From contig JABYQN010000003.1 of NCBI GenBank assembly GCA_022606135.1, positions 620,001 through 684,000 on the forward strand: a stretch of 64,000 nucleotides of DNA. Reading direction: 5' to 3'. The position numbers were made by a program, and so were the translations under genes. Below are positions 1-12,141 of the stretch, in pieces. Within the stretch, counting starts at the first letter, position 1. Every line of letters begins with the position of its first letter. The stretch is from Fomes fomentarius. Taxonomy: Eukaryota > Basidiomycota > Agaricomycetes > Polyporales > Polyporaceae. The notes under the pieces are model-generated. The model was not told the DNA's origin. It saw only the letters and a list, made by a program, of their open reading frames with translations, and searched no databases.

Positions 1-1
1 C

Positions 2-70
2 CACATCGCAGCAAATTTGGGGAACTATGCCAGTGGTCAGTATGGTGGTTTCGGCGGGTTTCAACCTTGA
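2..70 (+). CDS. C-terminal end of a gene cut by the window edge
   Basis: The first bases read as an open frame of 22 codons ending in TGA at 68-70. The tail is rich in Gly, Tyr and Phe (ends GQYGGFGGFQP), a composition common at the ends of RNA-binding or other low-complexity proteins. The rest lies outside the window, so no function can be assigned. Chance is a real alternative because the frame is short; it is included because the composition is unusual and the frame is open from base 2. Confidence 0.35.
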   Translation, partial: HIAANLGNYASGQYGGFGGFQP

Positions 71-1816
71 GGCGTACCTGCTCATTTGACCTCTGCATGA
101 TGTTGAGAGGAATTTTGTTTTTGCCCGGAACGAACGCTGCGCGGCTCATCCTGGTGTCGGTCGAATGGGGGTGTCGACGTGGTATGGGGATGAAACAGTA
201 GGGAAAGTAAAAGTAGACGCCTTCCCATGTTCGTTTCTATACAGCGTCGGAGTCGAGAACTAGGGCGCAAAGCTCCGGCACCGATGTCGTACAACGCGGA
301 CATCCGCTTCTTCATCTGCAGTGTGTCACACGGGGATCAAGGCGGAGCAGAAACGTCGTCTATGTTCCAGCCGTACTCTCAAGTCCCCTCGCACGCGTTG
401 GCTGGAGTCATTCAGCTCTCGCCCAATGTGAAAGAGAGTGCTACTCTCTTTGCTCATGGATTACAATCCAGCCTATTTTATGCCTGCCTTATTGCAGCGC
501 ATTACTATACGCAAGGGAACGCTGTAAATTGGAGACAGGCGTGACAGAGCCACGATGCGATGAGGTGCCTATCGTCCGCCCTGAGGGTGGTGTACTCGCC
601 TCCAAAATTATACAGAGAAGCACGCATGCTGGGATGTCCGAATCGTGGAAATGGGGGACCAGGGTAAGCCTTGAAAATTGCAACTCACGTAGAATCCTTG
701 AGTCACCCAAAGGTGATCTCTCACCCTGATAGAAGTCGCGGTTCTCCATCCGATACACAGGTAATAATTCAGGGCGAGTACACGTTCGGCGCACTGGTTT
801 TTCCGAGACCAGAAATCCTCGAAGGACAGAAGAAGTTCTGTGATGCCGTGCCAACTCTGTGATGCGTTCCCGCGCTGATGCAAGTGCAATTATACATTCG
901 TGGGATGTCGTCGAAACATGCAAAGGCCTGAAGCTGCAGCCAGTAAATTGTTGGAGGCATTAGGGTCACAATAACAACAATCGTAGCGGCGAGACGAGCA
1001 CAAGAGGAAGGCTAGTAAGTACCAGGAGACAATGACACACTCCCGACGGCTGGGTAGAGACGGGGTACAAGGGCGGGAGGCCAGGCTTGGGCAGGCCCAT
1101 CATCGCGGAGTGAGTGAGCGACGAGCGTTCAACTGAAGTTCAACCAAGGTAGCCTGATTTGGAATCGGCAGACTGCGGCACGTGGGTACCACGCGTCTGC
1201 TGCATGGCGGCTCAAAGAAAAGGCGTGACTACTGGTCACCTATTCATCGCATTTTCTACCCCCTTTTCGTCCATTGAGGCCAAGTGCCGTGCACCATTGA
1301 GACCTTTTCTGCCGTTGCAGTCAAACGGGCACTTTCCCGCTGTGTAGTGCCCCCAGTCGAGGCGCACAATTGACAAGTCCTCTCTGTCACTCTTCGGGTG
1401 ACTCTTCGTGTGGCGGTGCCAGGGAACCACAAGACAGTTTTTGAATTTCCAACCAGATGCAGGGGGGAAGTCTGAGTCTCTCAAGTGGGCACATCAGGGA
1501 TCTGAGGACGCTACAGCGAGCGTATGGGGATGGACGTTGTTGCTCAGATGTTACGGTGATAGAACTCCAAAGTTGGCAAAAGCGGTGGGCCCGACAGCCA
1601 CATAAGGGAGCATAAGGGGTCGCGAAGCGAGCACGTGACTGTCGCGTCCGCGTTGCTCGGGAGTCGGCGGCAAGTTCTGCCCATCTTGCACACCACACCA
1701 CCCGACCACCACCACTTGGCAGCCACCATTTCTACCTGGCATTCCTGGACACCGCGCGTTTGGTGATCAACCTCTGGCTGTGGTAACACATCTACTGATT
1801 CCCTGATGACAAACGG
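71..1816. other. Intergenic, no supported gene
   Basis: About 1.7 kb between the cut gene and the kinase gene. Only short overlapping frames on both strands are present, none with recognisable composition or a coherent splice pattern. The last few hundred bases presumably hold the kinase promoter. Confidence 0.4.
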
Positions 1817-4479
1817 ATGTCTGTTACATGGCACAAGCGCAAGACTCGCCTAAGCTCCTTGATTGGCACGGACGGTGGAGAGGATGCTGAAGCCCTCGTG
1901 CTGGACCAGTTCATGCATGGACAGACCGTAATTGGGAGAACAGGTACGTTGCAGCCCATGGACCAGTTGAGTCTTCCCCTCATCCTTCTATCTACCTCAG
2001 CGAAGACGATCCAGATCGACTCCTTGCGCTTCACTGACAAGGATCTCGATCTCGTGGGTACACTGGAGTATGGGCAGTTTGGTGTGGTGAGTAACTGCCA
2101 ATCCACTGCTTGTCATCCGTCTCCTCACCGTCGCAAAGATCGACGTTGTCACCTGCAAAATAGATGGCTGCCTGTATGTGCGCAAGTCAACCGAGAAGAG
2201 ATTCGCGTTAAAGACACGTGAGGTCAGATTTATAGGGTCTGCCGTAGTCGCATACTGACCCTCGTCTTCAGCAATGCTCTCCGCAACTGGAGCGTGACAT
2301 CTTACTTCGAGCACGAAAGACGCAATCTCACTGGGCACCTCATCTCCTATGCGCCTTCCAGACTCCAACTCATCTGAACTTGCTGATGGACTACATAGAA
2401 GGAGGGACGCTTTGGGATGTACTCGAATCTAGCCCTCATGATGGCAAGATACTAGAAGTCGACTTGCGATGGTGGACGCCGCAAATCGTGAGTGCCATCC
2501 ACTGGTGCCATTCGCAAGGCTTCGTGCATCGGTCTGTCTGTCTTTGACTATGGTGCCTCAACGTATTGTCTCATGCACATGGCAGCGATGTTAAACCGCA
2601 CAACTTCGTCATTACTAGCACTGCTCATGTCCGCTTGATTGACTTCGGATCTGCTGCCCCACTGCTTCCCGCTGCTCCCGATGGCAGTCAGGTTGTGTCC
2701 CTCGAGCATTGTCAGGTTCCTTGTGGCACATGCGATTACATATCTCCAGAGATTCTTCAAGCACATGAAGAAGCCCTGGTCGCCTTGGAGATGGACGATG
2801 ACAGCTGGAGGAAAGAGCACAATTTGACTGCGTACGGTCGGGAGACCGACTGGTGGAGCATGGGTGCGATGCTGTATGAGATGGCGTACGGTGTGACGCC
2901 TTTCTTCTCGAGAGAGATTCGTCACACCTATGCAAGGATTATGGAGCACCATGTGAGTGCGATGCATTCCCACCACTGGTTCCTCCCTTTAACTCGATCG
3001 CCTTAGAGAAGTCTCAAATTCGATGCATCTGCACCTGTCTCGGCCCAGCTGCAAGACCTTTTAAGGCGGTACGTGAGACTTCTCGTAGTTGGTTGTTCGC
3101 ACTGTGTCTTATCCAAGCCGATTAGGTTGTTGACAGGCGCAGAATTGCGACTAGGACGTAGCAACGTCCAAGAGATCATGGAACACCCATTCTTCGCCCG
3201 TGAGGACTTCAAGGATCTGCATAAGAGTAGGCAGGAGCATTCTGTGTCGAAGCACGTCTGATGAACGTCGTTCGCAGAGGAGAAGCCAGCTGAGCTTCAT
3301 ATCCCCCAATTCACTTATGCGACGCCTGTAGTGCCGAGTGCTCCGGCAGCCTCCAACTCTTTGGATGAGAGCCAGTCGCGTGGTTTCGCGTTCTCCGCGT
3401 TCTTCCAGCCATCATCTCCTATGACGGCTCCAAACGGTTCCGCTGCACAGAATGGCTCTTCGATCACACAGGCCACGCCCTCCCACGGCTCCACTCGGTC
3501 CATTCTACGTGAGCAGCCTATCGCGGCGTTCATCGGATTCTCGTGGGGTCCGCCGAAGGATGCTTTCGAGAAGAAGCCATCCTCTAGCCCTCAACATCGT
3601 GCCAATATCAGTACTCCGCGCCCTTTGCAGCATCTCTTTGCGCCCTTGACACCGTTTGGTCACTCCGCCAACGTCCAGAGTACCCCGGTTGGTGCACGTT
3701 ATCCCTTCGCCACCCCCGTGCGGCCAAGTGCGCTCACTCCCTTCCAAACTCTCCCTCGCGCGAGCACGGTCCGGCGTACGGTCCAACGGCGCGCAGTATC
3801 GGATCGCGAGGCGATGAAGCAGCTCGTTGATTGCGTTGGGATGAGCGCACGGAAGAAGGTACTAGAGAGTGGCAGGAAGCCCCGTGTTCTCTCTATCAAC
3901 CGGTCTGGCACGCTGAAGGAGCTCCGTTTCGATCGCTCTGTGGCCGTAGTGGGAGATGGGGGTGTGTCTTTCCACGAACAGGGTTCGCAGTCGCACTCGG
4001 ATAGCATACTTGGAGCGTCACTCTTGTCTGCATCCTCACGCGCATCGTGCTCAGGAGGTGCCGCGGGCACGGGCAACAGCGCGACTGGCCTGACGCAGGA
4101 GATACTCGTCGATGATCTCAGTTCCGATTTGGACTCGGATGCACCGCCAAGTCCAAGTCCCACACCCCGGCCGGGCTCGGCTATGTCCATCCTCTCCCGC
4201 AGGAGTCAGACGCCAACTGGCTCATACTTCCTCCGCAGCGGCCAAAGTAACCTGAGAGCGGGTGAAGATAGCAAGCGGTCGACCTCGCCTTCCGTCGTGG
4301 AGTCTGAAAACACGCGGAGGCAGCAGTACGAGGACAGGAGCTCTGTGGCTCCCGCTGGCGATGAAGACTGCTCGTACGAGAGCCTCGAGCGGATGGAGAG
4401 GAGGTACAGAAGTCTGATGAGCGACATTGCGGTTGTAGAAGGACGGTTGGATGAGGTATCGAGCTTGCTACGGAAGTGA
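1817..4479 (+). CDS. AGC-type Ser/Thr protein kinase with long disordered tail
   Basis: Multi-exon protein kinase. The Gly-rich loop (GTLEYGQFGVV) ends the first exon at about 2088. The ATP-binding lysine lies in RFALKT after the first intron, and the catalytic HRD is split by an intron near 2530-2584 and rejoins as FVHRDVKPHNF. The metal-binding DFG lies in RLIDFGSAAP, and the P+1 region reads GTCDYISPEIL, followed by DWWSMGAMLYEM, so the kinase should be active. The DWWS and GTxDYxSPE signatures resemble the ROCK/MRCK/DMPK branch of AGC kinases, which controls cytoskeleton and polarity; that subfamily placement is inference. The kinase core is followed by an Ser/Pro-rich tail of about 380 residues (exon from about 3280) with basic patches and a terminal coiled coil (around ERMERRYRSLMSDIAVVEG). 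At least five introns are needed. The start at 1817 is the first ATG of the first exon; an upstream exon is possible. Confidence 0.85.
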
Positions 4480-4711
4480 AAGTAAATTATACATACTAAA
4501 TGATGTACCGCTTAAATCTAACTTGCGCAGATTGTTGTAGCCTTTTTTTGAATCATTGCGATCGACCGCGGTGTGGTACTTGTCTGGCTGCTTCAACAAT
4601 CTCTGAGTTCCGGAGCAAGCCGAAGGGAGGGCTGGGCGATGATGGCAATGCTGTCTGAGGTTCACAATCGCTCTCTTCAACCACCCAAACAGAGGCGACA
4701 GTACTAGTAAA

Positions 4712-5445
4712 CATGGTGCTCATCTCCCTTCGTCTACGTCAATGCTTATCGAAACGACCGACTACTACTAGGAATGTCCGGCCGGACCTTGTCTTCCCCC
4801 AGATCTCGGACGCAATAATCGAGGCCGCCTGACATTGCTAAACTGCCTTGGTCAGCAGCACCTGGCTCCCTGCAAGTCGACATCAATTCTTCTACAAGCT
4901 CGACCTTTCGACGCCCTCCAAGTACGATAAGCTAGTCGCCTGTGTTCTTCGCTCCCAAACCTTGCACAAGTGGCTGGCGTCGGCGCGCCACGCAGAGATA
5001 GTTGAACGCTGCACCACCAACGGAAGGTGTTTCACTATCACGCCCCCGGAGGGGAGCAGAAAGGACAGCACTTCATTCACGACTTTGCGGGGCATGTGCG
5101 TAATGTGGTGTCTGTACGTATCCAGAAGGCAGAACGTCAACTATGCGTCCACTTCACTCCGGTGTGTCTGCTCAATCATGGTGAATCTGGTGCCGTGGCT
5201 GCACAGTGCAACGAAACCAGATACGACGACCAGATGGAGGCCCTGGGCCCCCTTCTCGAGCAGAAACGGATGATTTGCGATGCGTACTCTTTAACCTCCG
5301 GTTCATGGTAAATCCGGACTGTCCCAAAGAGCACGAGCCCACTCTGGATCGCGAGCGCGTTGAAGCGACGATCGAGAGAATACTCCCGAAATTGTTTGCG
5401 GGCAAGGTCACGCATGTGTTCGTCGATGTAGATAGATCGCCGTAG
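4712..5445 (+). other. Possible small unrecognised gene
   Basis: An ATG at 4712 opens a 39-codon frame ending at about 4831. Further open frames follow on the same strand from 4848 and 5206, one ending in VTHVFVDVDRSP at 5445. I could not join them with convincing splice sites and recognise no domain. It may be a small multi-exon gene or chance frames in GC-rich DNA. Confidence 0.2.
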
Positions 5446-8060
5446 GATCTAGGCCATTTGGGCGAGGTGTGCTCGGGCAGGGTAGAACGTTCGAAGCAGC
5501 AGAATACGCGACCTAACAGCGACGCGATCGTCGTGATCGTGACACACGAGGAAAGTCGGAGGAGTGGGTTCATGAGCACCAGTCACGACACATAACACGG
5601 ACATGAAGTACGTACCCATAAAGCGTGGATGCACACTCAGGTCTCGATTATTTTCGGAGGCGCTGGGCTTGTTGGCTGGCACAAGCATGACGAACCGGGT
5701 TGAAGCGATATGGGTGTTGCCTAGCCTCGTTCCCACAACGTTCTGGAGAATAGCGCTCGGTGGTGGGTCTCCATAACGTCTGGTGCGTTTCGGGACGATT
5801 GGGATTGGGAGACGTCCCCTGCATGGCGGGGACCAGATCGTGACCTTCGATAACATGCCCCATCTCGGATCGGCGGCCTGAAACAGCGGATATATGAACA
5901 CATGAGAGCCAGCTGTAGGCATAGGTAAGAAGTTGTGGGGGTATGAAGATTTCGCCATGTAAACGCCATCGTGGTAGCAGAGAACCGATAGTGTCAGGTT
6001 TGAACTAAACGGGACGACCTGGTGTTGTTGCAACAGATAGACGAGGGTGTAGACGAGAAGAACAGTCTTGCCTAGAAAGCCGTTGAGAATCTGAGCGGAG
6101 GGCTTGGGAGAACGCTCACCAATACCGCGCTGACCGTCCAAATATCACGCCTGTTCGTCTTGGAAGCGGGTCCAAAGTCACCGAAAAAACGGTGGGCGAC
6201 TTGAGACGGTTAGGGACTGACTGGGGGGTTCTCACTCGCGTTGACAGCCAAAGAAGGTGCGTTCCGTCCCACCGTGCTACATATCGCGATGCGTTAGTGA
6301 GAATGGAATCGAGAGATGATGAATAACTCACGCACTGTTCGACGAGATTGATTCGGGACTGACTGGAAGGAGGAGACGTGGTCGATCTAGCCGTACCCGT
6401 CGTGGTGGTTGGAGATTGAGGAGGTTTGGCAGGACCCCCAAGATCCCCATGAGAGGCCGTCCGACAGACGCCCGAAATAATGTCCGGACGATTTTGGACG
6501 AGATCCCGGGACCGAGGGCGATTCCCGCCCCCCCCCACGCAGCCACTCGTGCCCTTTGTCTTTGACGCAGGCTGTGGACTAGAAATCGGGATTCTTCAAC
6601 GCTCTACCCACTCATTGAACAATGTCCGCCCCTTCGGAATCCTACGTGCAATGGCTCAGGCGGCCTGCCCTGCCCCAGACGTCATTCGTCACCCGAGTTG
6701 CCTTTCTGTTGTTGGAGAAAGCTGATCGTTCCGACAGCTGACCTTGCAGAAGTCGCTGACGCTGTGCCCTCTCAGGTCTGGAGCATCGTCTGTGCTTCCA
6801 ATGCTCGTCATGCGTGATCAGCGTGGACATTATTCTTTCGCCGTTTAGGAAAGTAAACTTGGGTTCTTACTCGTGGTTACGGAAACTCTATGTCAATGGA
6901 AGCCGGCATAGCCACGGACGCCTCATGTATATCGTGTGTAGGACCTATCGCTATCATTTGCTACGTCTAGCCTGCTCGCGTCGATCACACGGCACTAGAA
7001 CGTGACCGGTGCTCTTCGGTGACTATCACCTTGTTAGGGAAATGTTGAAGACCAGCCAGAAGTCCGAAGGCGAGCATCATGCCTGCTGGCACTGCTGGCA
7101 GTGTGAATTTAGATGTTTGCCTCGGGTGGCGTGAAGGGCTTTGGCACTTGAGGATGAGAAGATGGCGCACAAGCAGATTTTCCCTGCCGACCCAAATTTG
7201 GGCTGTTCGGACCGTTCCGCTTCTCCCGGACCGCAGCACAGTCTGCGATTGGGGTGATTATGTTTGAAGCCGCGTTGGCTTTCTAATGCGGACAGGTGTC
7301 TTCGGGCCAGCCTGAGACCGGGGAGCAATGGCACCGTCGTATTCATCATTTACGATACATCATGTCATCATCATTCGTTTGCCAGTGCTTAGGAAACTCT
7401 CTCATTGCAGTGCGCGAGGGTGAGACATCTACCGCGCGCCGACTAAGCCAGCTGCAAGCTTTCCAGGGACACCAAGTTCTTTCGATGAATCCCATGCCGT
7501 ACAGGCTGCTCCCGCTACTGATCGGGTTCTGGAGGCAATAGGCGCTGCGTTCCATGTTCCATTGTTATGTTATGACTGTAAGATCCCTGGGCCGTGGCTG
7601 GACTGCTTCGGAGTTATCAGTATATCCCGAAGACTTCGAGGCAGTCTCGTTTCTTTCTATATAGGCTGCGAAGGGTCAACTTACTAGTAGTACTATGATC
7701 GATCAGTTACCGTTCGGCGTGTATTGTATACAGTATCTACGGCATGTACGAGACAGGGATTCAATTTGGTACCAATCTAACGAAAGGGGTATATCGTCTA
7801 CGTAATATACTGGAAGGGGCAGGGGATAAAGTTAGTATGTACAAAGAAAGCAAAGCGTCCAGCGCGAAGAAGGTGAGGATAGGCCCTTCACAGAGTCCAC
7901 GGTTTCTCAATAGAGTGCAGTGCAAAGGGGAACAAAAGAGCAAGCAGTCAGCCAGAGTATAGCATCAGCCACGCGCTCAGGAATAAGAGAAGTATGAGCA
8001 CCAGCCAAGATGGTGTACCGTTCGGGGGTGGTATGAGCAAGCCGAGGAGTAGCTTCGGAG
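5446..8060. other. Region without a supported gene
   Basis: Several mid-length frames occur, the longest on the minus strand at 5449-6141. None shows a known motif, a plausible start with a connected downstream exon, or typical protein composition. A minus-strand gene running from about 6548 to 5450 cannot be excluded. The stretch 6,900-7,900 contains nothing I can interpret. Confidence 0.35.
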
Positions 8061-9578
8061 CTAGTATCCAGGCGGTGGGTATCCATGAGAAGGGTATCCA
8101 GAAGGAGAGTAACCAGGCGGAGGACCAGGAGGAGCCGAGTACGTAGGAGATTGTCCGCGAGAATCAGAGGGCCGCACAGTATACATGCTGGACCGGGAGC
8201 TGTCTTGTGACGCGTCATAGGGATACTCGGGGAGGAGTATCCCCTCGGAAACCTCAAACACGTTACCGTGGGGAAAGTACGGTGCAGACACTGTGATTTC
8301 ATGAAACGGTGAGTAACATCAGTCAGGGCGCACAGGACGAGAACCACTATACCTGACGTGCCCGTTTGAGTTTGAGGAAAGTGCCCGGATCCGAAACGAG
8401 TCAGGTCATGATTCTCCGCCGTTGTCACAACAGTTTGTGGATAAGCGGTGTTGATCATGACAGGATTGTCAGCCCACAATATACCCTGTGGAGGTACGTC
8501 GGGCGTCAGGGGAGGTTGCTCGGCTGCATCTGATAGTGATCTTCATGAGTAGGGGAAAGCACACAGGATACATGACACTGACCTGAAGGTCCGAATATTG
8601 GTGAGAAATCCCCGGCCATCATGTCCATGTACGGCGAGGGCGCGGATTGAGCACTTGGGGCCACGCTCATTCCTCGCATCGAGTTCGGGGTGTGTGGAGT
8701 TGAGAAACCATGCCAGGACGACGCGTCTGTAGGGGATGGATCCGGAAGCTCGTAGGATCCTTGCCTGTAATGTGTCGGAGATAACAACGGGAGGGAGGTT
8801 GTAGATGGTGCATGGGGGTAGAGACTCTGAAACTGTGCTGGTGGAGAGTATTGGGCGCGCGCAACTCCTGGGGTACTAGGTGTCTGGGGACTCATGCCGT
8901 GATAGAAAGCCGGGGACACAGGACTGAGGTAGTCGTCATACCCAGGATAATATCCTGGGTTCGGATGCATGGCTCTCGGCCAAGAGCTTGGCTCACCAAA
9001 GGGCACGCTCCCATCCGAGCGCATCTCCGATGCGAGCATGCTGCTTGAGTGACTGCGATTGCGAGTAAACGTACCCCCGGCGGCCTGAGCGGTCGGTACC
9101 GTCGGATGACTCTGTGTTGCGCGGTGCCCAGCTACAGATGAGCGCGGCCGCCTGGACGGGCCTGCTTCTGAAGCAGCGGACTCACTGGCCTCGAGGCGAC
9201 CTACCCGCGCCGAGGACGACGGGGCTGGGGTGTTGTGGGTCCCCATAGTCGGGCGGTATTCGTCCTGTCGTGACGAACCAGCGGCATCCCTCCTCGTCCT
9301 TCTCCCACGCCCTGATACAGAGACAGACCGGTGAACGGAGGGGATGTCTTGAGGAGCACTCGGGGCAAGTGGCGGAACTCTGAATGATTGTTGCGAACCA
9401 CCGACCAGGGGCGCTTGTGGACTGTCCACTTGAAATTGACCTTCAAATGTCTGTTGCGGGCCTGGGCCTTCTGTTGGCCTGCCAAACCAACGGCGTGCCT
9501 GTGGTGATGGGCGAACATTAGTATCCCAGGCTACACTACAAACCCACACTCAACACGCACCGGACGTTTCTTTGCCAT
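8061..9578 (-). CDS. Disordered orphan protein, PGY-rich C-terminus
   Basis: Four exons read coherently on the minus strand. A six-codon first exon (MAKKRP, ATG at 9576-9578) joins in phase 0 to ARRWFGRPTEG after an intron with acceptor CACCACAG. A long Ser/Pro/Tyr-rich exon follows, then SPIFGPS joins to AEQPPLTPDVPP, and GTS joins to VSAPYFPHGNVFEV. The protein ends in GY repeats (GYSPSGYPSHGYPPPGY) with the stop at 8061. It has about 440 residues, nearly all low complexity, with a basic start that could serve as a nuclear signal. The short hydrophobic or acidic stretch NVFEVSEGILLPEYP near the end is the only segment that looks folded. No family is recognised; a lineage-specific regulatory or nuclear protein is a guess. 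Confidence 0.72.
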
Positions 9579-10840
9579 CGTTAGTCACTGTCTTTCGGAG
9601 ATATGTGGACGTCAGAGGCAGAGGGGAAAGGATAGTTGGGAGGGCTGAGGGATTGGCCGACCGAGCTTTTATTGCATCGCCAAAATCCGTCTCCCCTCAT
9701 GACGAACCAGGCTGTTCATCCGGGTACTCCCCACATGCACGCAAGGCTATTCCAGAACCTGGAATGGCATTGAGATGATCTATCGCAAATTACCGCAGAT
9801 TGGCACTGCATGTCCCCGGTGACGGTGAATGACCGCAAGTAAGCGTTGCAGACATTGGTCGCACAGCGTCCCCGGTCGGACGGAATCGCACGACGGGAGG
9901 GAGACCGGGTCCCGGAACAGGCGTGCCAGCCAACTATGGTAGAAGCGCGCCCCGAGCGCCGACGGCCACAGCCTTGAGCTTGTCATGGATATCCATAGCA
10001 CATGCCATCATGCCTTGCAGATTTTTGAAATTTATCCACAGCGTATATGGAAGCGACACCAGATACACATTTCTCCTTCTCACCCATTAAGTGTGGTTCT
10101 CGCTGAGCAAAATTCCCTGCAGCACCCATCGACGTATTAAGGCACAGCACGACTCAGAGCGCGGGAAAGGGCATAGCCCCCACTTAAAACATACTGGGTG
10201 CTTGGAAGACGAGATGAAACATCTCTGGATTTCATCCGCGGTTCGGGATTACGAAAGCAACCGCACTTGACGAAGACACTCACACTACAAGAATGCTTCG
10301 CATTGCCTTTGTAGCAAACGCTGCCAACGCTTGCAGACATCAACAACAGCCCGAAGTGATTGAATTTGTTAGATCACGACCCCAGGAATAACGTTTGCCG
10401 GCCAATCTCGGGAAACTAAGTCATACGCGTGAGATAGGGGTTCAACAGCCTAGACGTGAAGAATCGGTAAGTCTTCACCATGTTGAATGGATGATGGATT
10501 ACTGCAATGCGTGCTAGTAGAAGTCAAACCGGTGACTACTGTGCCGCGGAGCTGAAGGCGATATGCCGAAGACCTGAGAAGCAGTAATAACAACGCTTCG
10601 CGGGCGACGCGCATAGTGATCGCCCGCGAACGCCCCAATGCCGTACGAAGACAGATTCGTTGTCCAACTACTGACAGCTGTTCACCGCAGCTCAGGCCAG
10701 CGTTCGACAGGCCAGCGGCCGATAGGCAGTGGAGCATCCCTTATCATATGATCAACGCTGAAGTGACTGCTTCATGAATCGCATTGTAAAATGAAAGATA
10801 GACTTACGAGATGGTCGAGATGGTCAAGATGCAAGCAGCA
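9579..10840. other. Intergenic, no supported gene
   Basis: Upstream DNA of the orphan gene ending at 8061 and downstream DNA of dynactin p24. It holds only short, unconnected frames. The first tens of bases must contain the promoter of the 8061-9578 gene. Confidence 0.4.
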
Positions 10841-11922
10841 CTACTCATAGCCCAGCCTGCGCTTTTCTTCGCGCTCCTTCTCTAACCTATCCACCTCTTC
10901 TTCAGCCTCCCTGATCGTCTCATCCCATGATACGAAGAGCTCTGACAGCGTATCCACCTGTACGTTCGTCAGCTAAACGCGGATGTCAGAATGATTGATA
11001 CTCGCATTGGTTGCATAGTGATCCATGAGAAGCGCTACTCGCTTCTCAATGTCGGCTGCCATACGAAGGTCCTCGTCGTGCGCTTTCTGCAACGCCTCTA
11101 GGCGGGGCTGCAGTGCCTCATAGTCGCCAAGTTTGCCCGCGCCGGTGACGCCCTTTCCTTCCAACGTACTAATCTCGCGTAGGTCACGCTCAGCGGCACG
11201 AATATCCGGCTCCATTTCTGTCAGGAACGCGTCGAGCTCGCTTGGGGACATGTTCTCGTATGTAGGCGGGTTTATAGGCAGTGTTCCGGACAGCGCAAAG
11301 GCCGGTGTCAGCATGTGAGCGTACTGTTCATCTGTAATGAATTAGCTGTCAGGGACGAGCAGGCCTATTAAAGATAGTACATATGTGAATAGCTGGAACC
11401 ATGTGCGAAGGCAATTGAGAAACCTTCGCCACGAATTGAGAAGCCCATTCGCTCAGATGCGGGTAAGTCTGACCCTCCACGGTGGTCGCGACGAGATATA
11501 CCAAGAGCTCCGTACATGTACAAACCGGAGGGTGAAAGTGATAGCTCACATCGGTCCATGAAACGTTTCAGCGCGTCGTTGCTCTGTGCAACGCTATCCA
11601 ATCCCCGTTGCAGATCCTCCGTGCGTCGGGTCAGGGTCTCTCCCTCCTTGAGCTTAGCCTCGGGTTTGGCCCTGGGTTCATCGTGTTTCGCACCATACAG
11701 GAGTGTCTCAAGCCACCGCAATCGCAACTCCAGCGAGAGAGCTGGAGATATCGATGGCGGCTTGACCTCGGACGGCTGCTGCTCATCAGCGTCATCGAGT
11801 TCGCTGATATTGAGAGTTGGATGGCCAGGGTGAGCCGGGGGCGGTGAAGAGGGCGGGGTCGAGGACGATAGGTGTCGGTGCCTCTGGACGTCGCCTAGAA
11901 ACACACTTCCAATGGCCGTCAT
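10841..11922 (-). CDS. Dynactin subunit 3 (p24) homologue
   Basis: The product is predicted to be the small p24/p22 subunit of dynactin, the dynein cofactor that links the motor to cargo. The first exon carries the conserved segment LELRLRWLETLLYG, equivalent to the start of animal DCTN3 (an ELERWVYG-type motif), then a helical stretch ending ALKRFMDR. A 218-nt intron (11332-11549) joins this in phase 1 to YEQYAHMLTPAFALSG, followed by a coiled-coil region ending MDHYATN. The last exon reads VDTLSELFVSWDETI and a charged helix, matching the C-terminal FVQWDE region of DCTN3. The last junction only keeps frame with a GC-AG intron. The N-terminus before LELRLR is Pro-rich and weakly constrained; the start at 11922 is chosen because it gives the shortest N-terminal extension, and an upstream ATG at 12114 is in frame. 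The gene is head-to-head with the NASP homologue. Confidence 0.82.
10958..11005 (-). other. Inferred GC-AG intron (48 nt)
   Basis: In the dynactin p24 gene the upstream exon ends HYATN and the downstream exon begins VDTLSELF. The nearest GT donor, one codon downstream, breaks the frame and gives an early stop. Using GC as donor (site AAT|GCGAGT) and acceptor GTACAG restores the frame in phase 0. A CTGAC branch-site-like sequence lies about 15 nt before the acceptor. Confidence 0.6.
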
Positions 11923-12141
11923 GTTGGGGTCGTCAATGTGCAAATTGTCGGTCGCAGTGAACGAGCGAGAGAAAGCGGGGCGGGAGACAATGGCGGTGAA
12001 GACAATGGCGGTGATCCAAGCGCGGGTGTGGCACGAGCGCTCCTTCGCCTGTCGGTCCCAAACGCGTCCCGCCACAAACTTGAACTCAGTCCAACCCTTG
12101 ACCACTACCACCACCTCCTCTCCCCGAGCATCATATCAAAC
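11923..12141. promoter_or_regulatory. Short bidirectional promoter region, dynactin p24 / NASP
   Basis: About 220 bp separate the chosen start of dynactin p24 (minus strand) from the start of the histone chaperone (plus strand). Both promoters must lie in or overlap this interval, and part of it will be transcribed leader. No TATA box was obvious; the evidence is positional only. Confidence 0.45.

Noticed and set aside
5449..6141. Minus-strand frame of 230 codons with a hydrophobic stretch
   Set aside because: No recognisable domain, no good start or connecting exon; its composition is consistent with chance.
11349..11549. Possible extra exon of dynactin p24 (reads TYPHLSEWASQFVAKV)
   Set aside because: No acceptor gives the right phase, and skipping it joins FMDR to YEQYAHMLTPAF, which matches the conserved protein.
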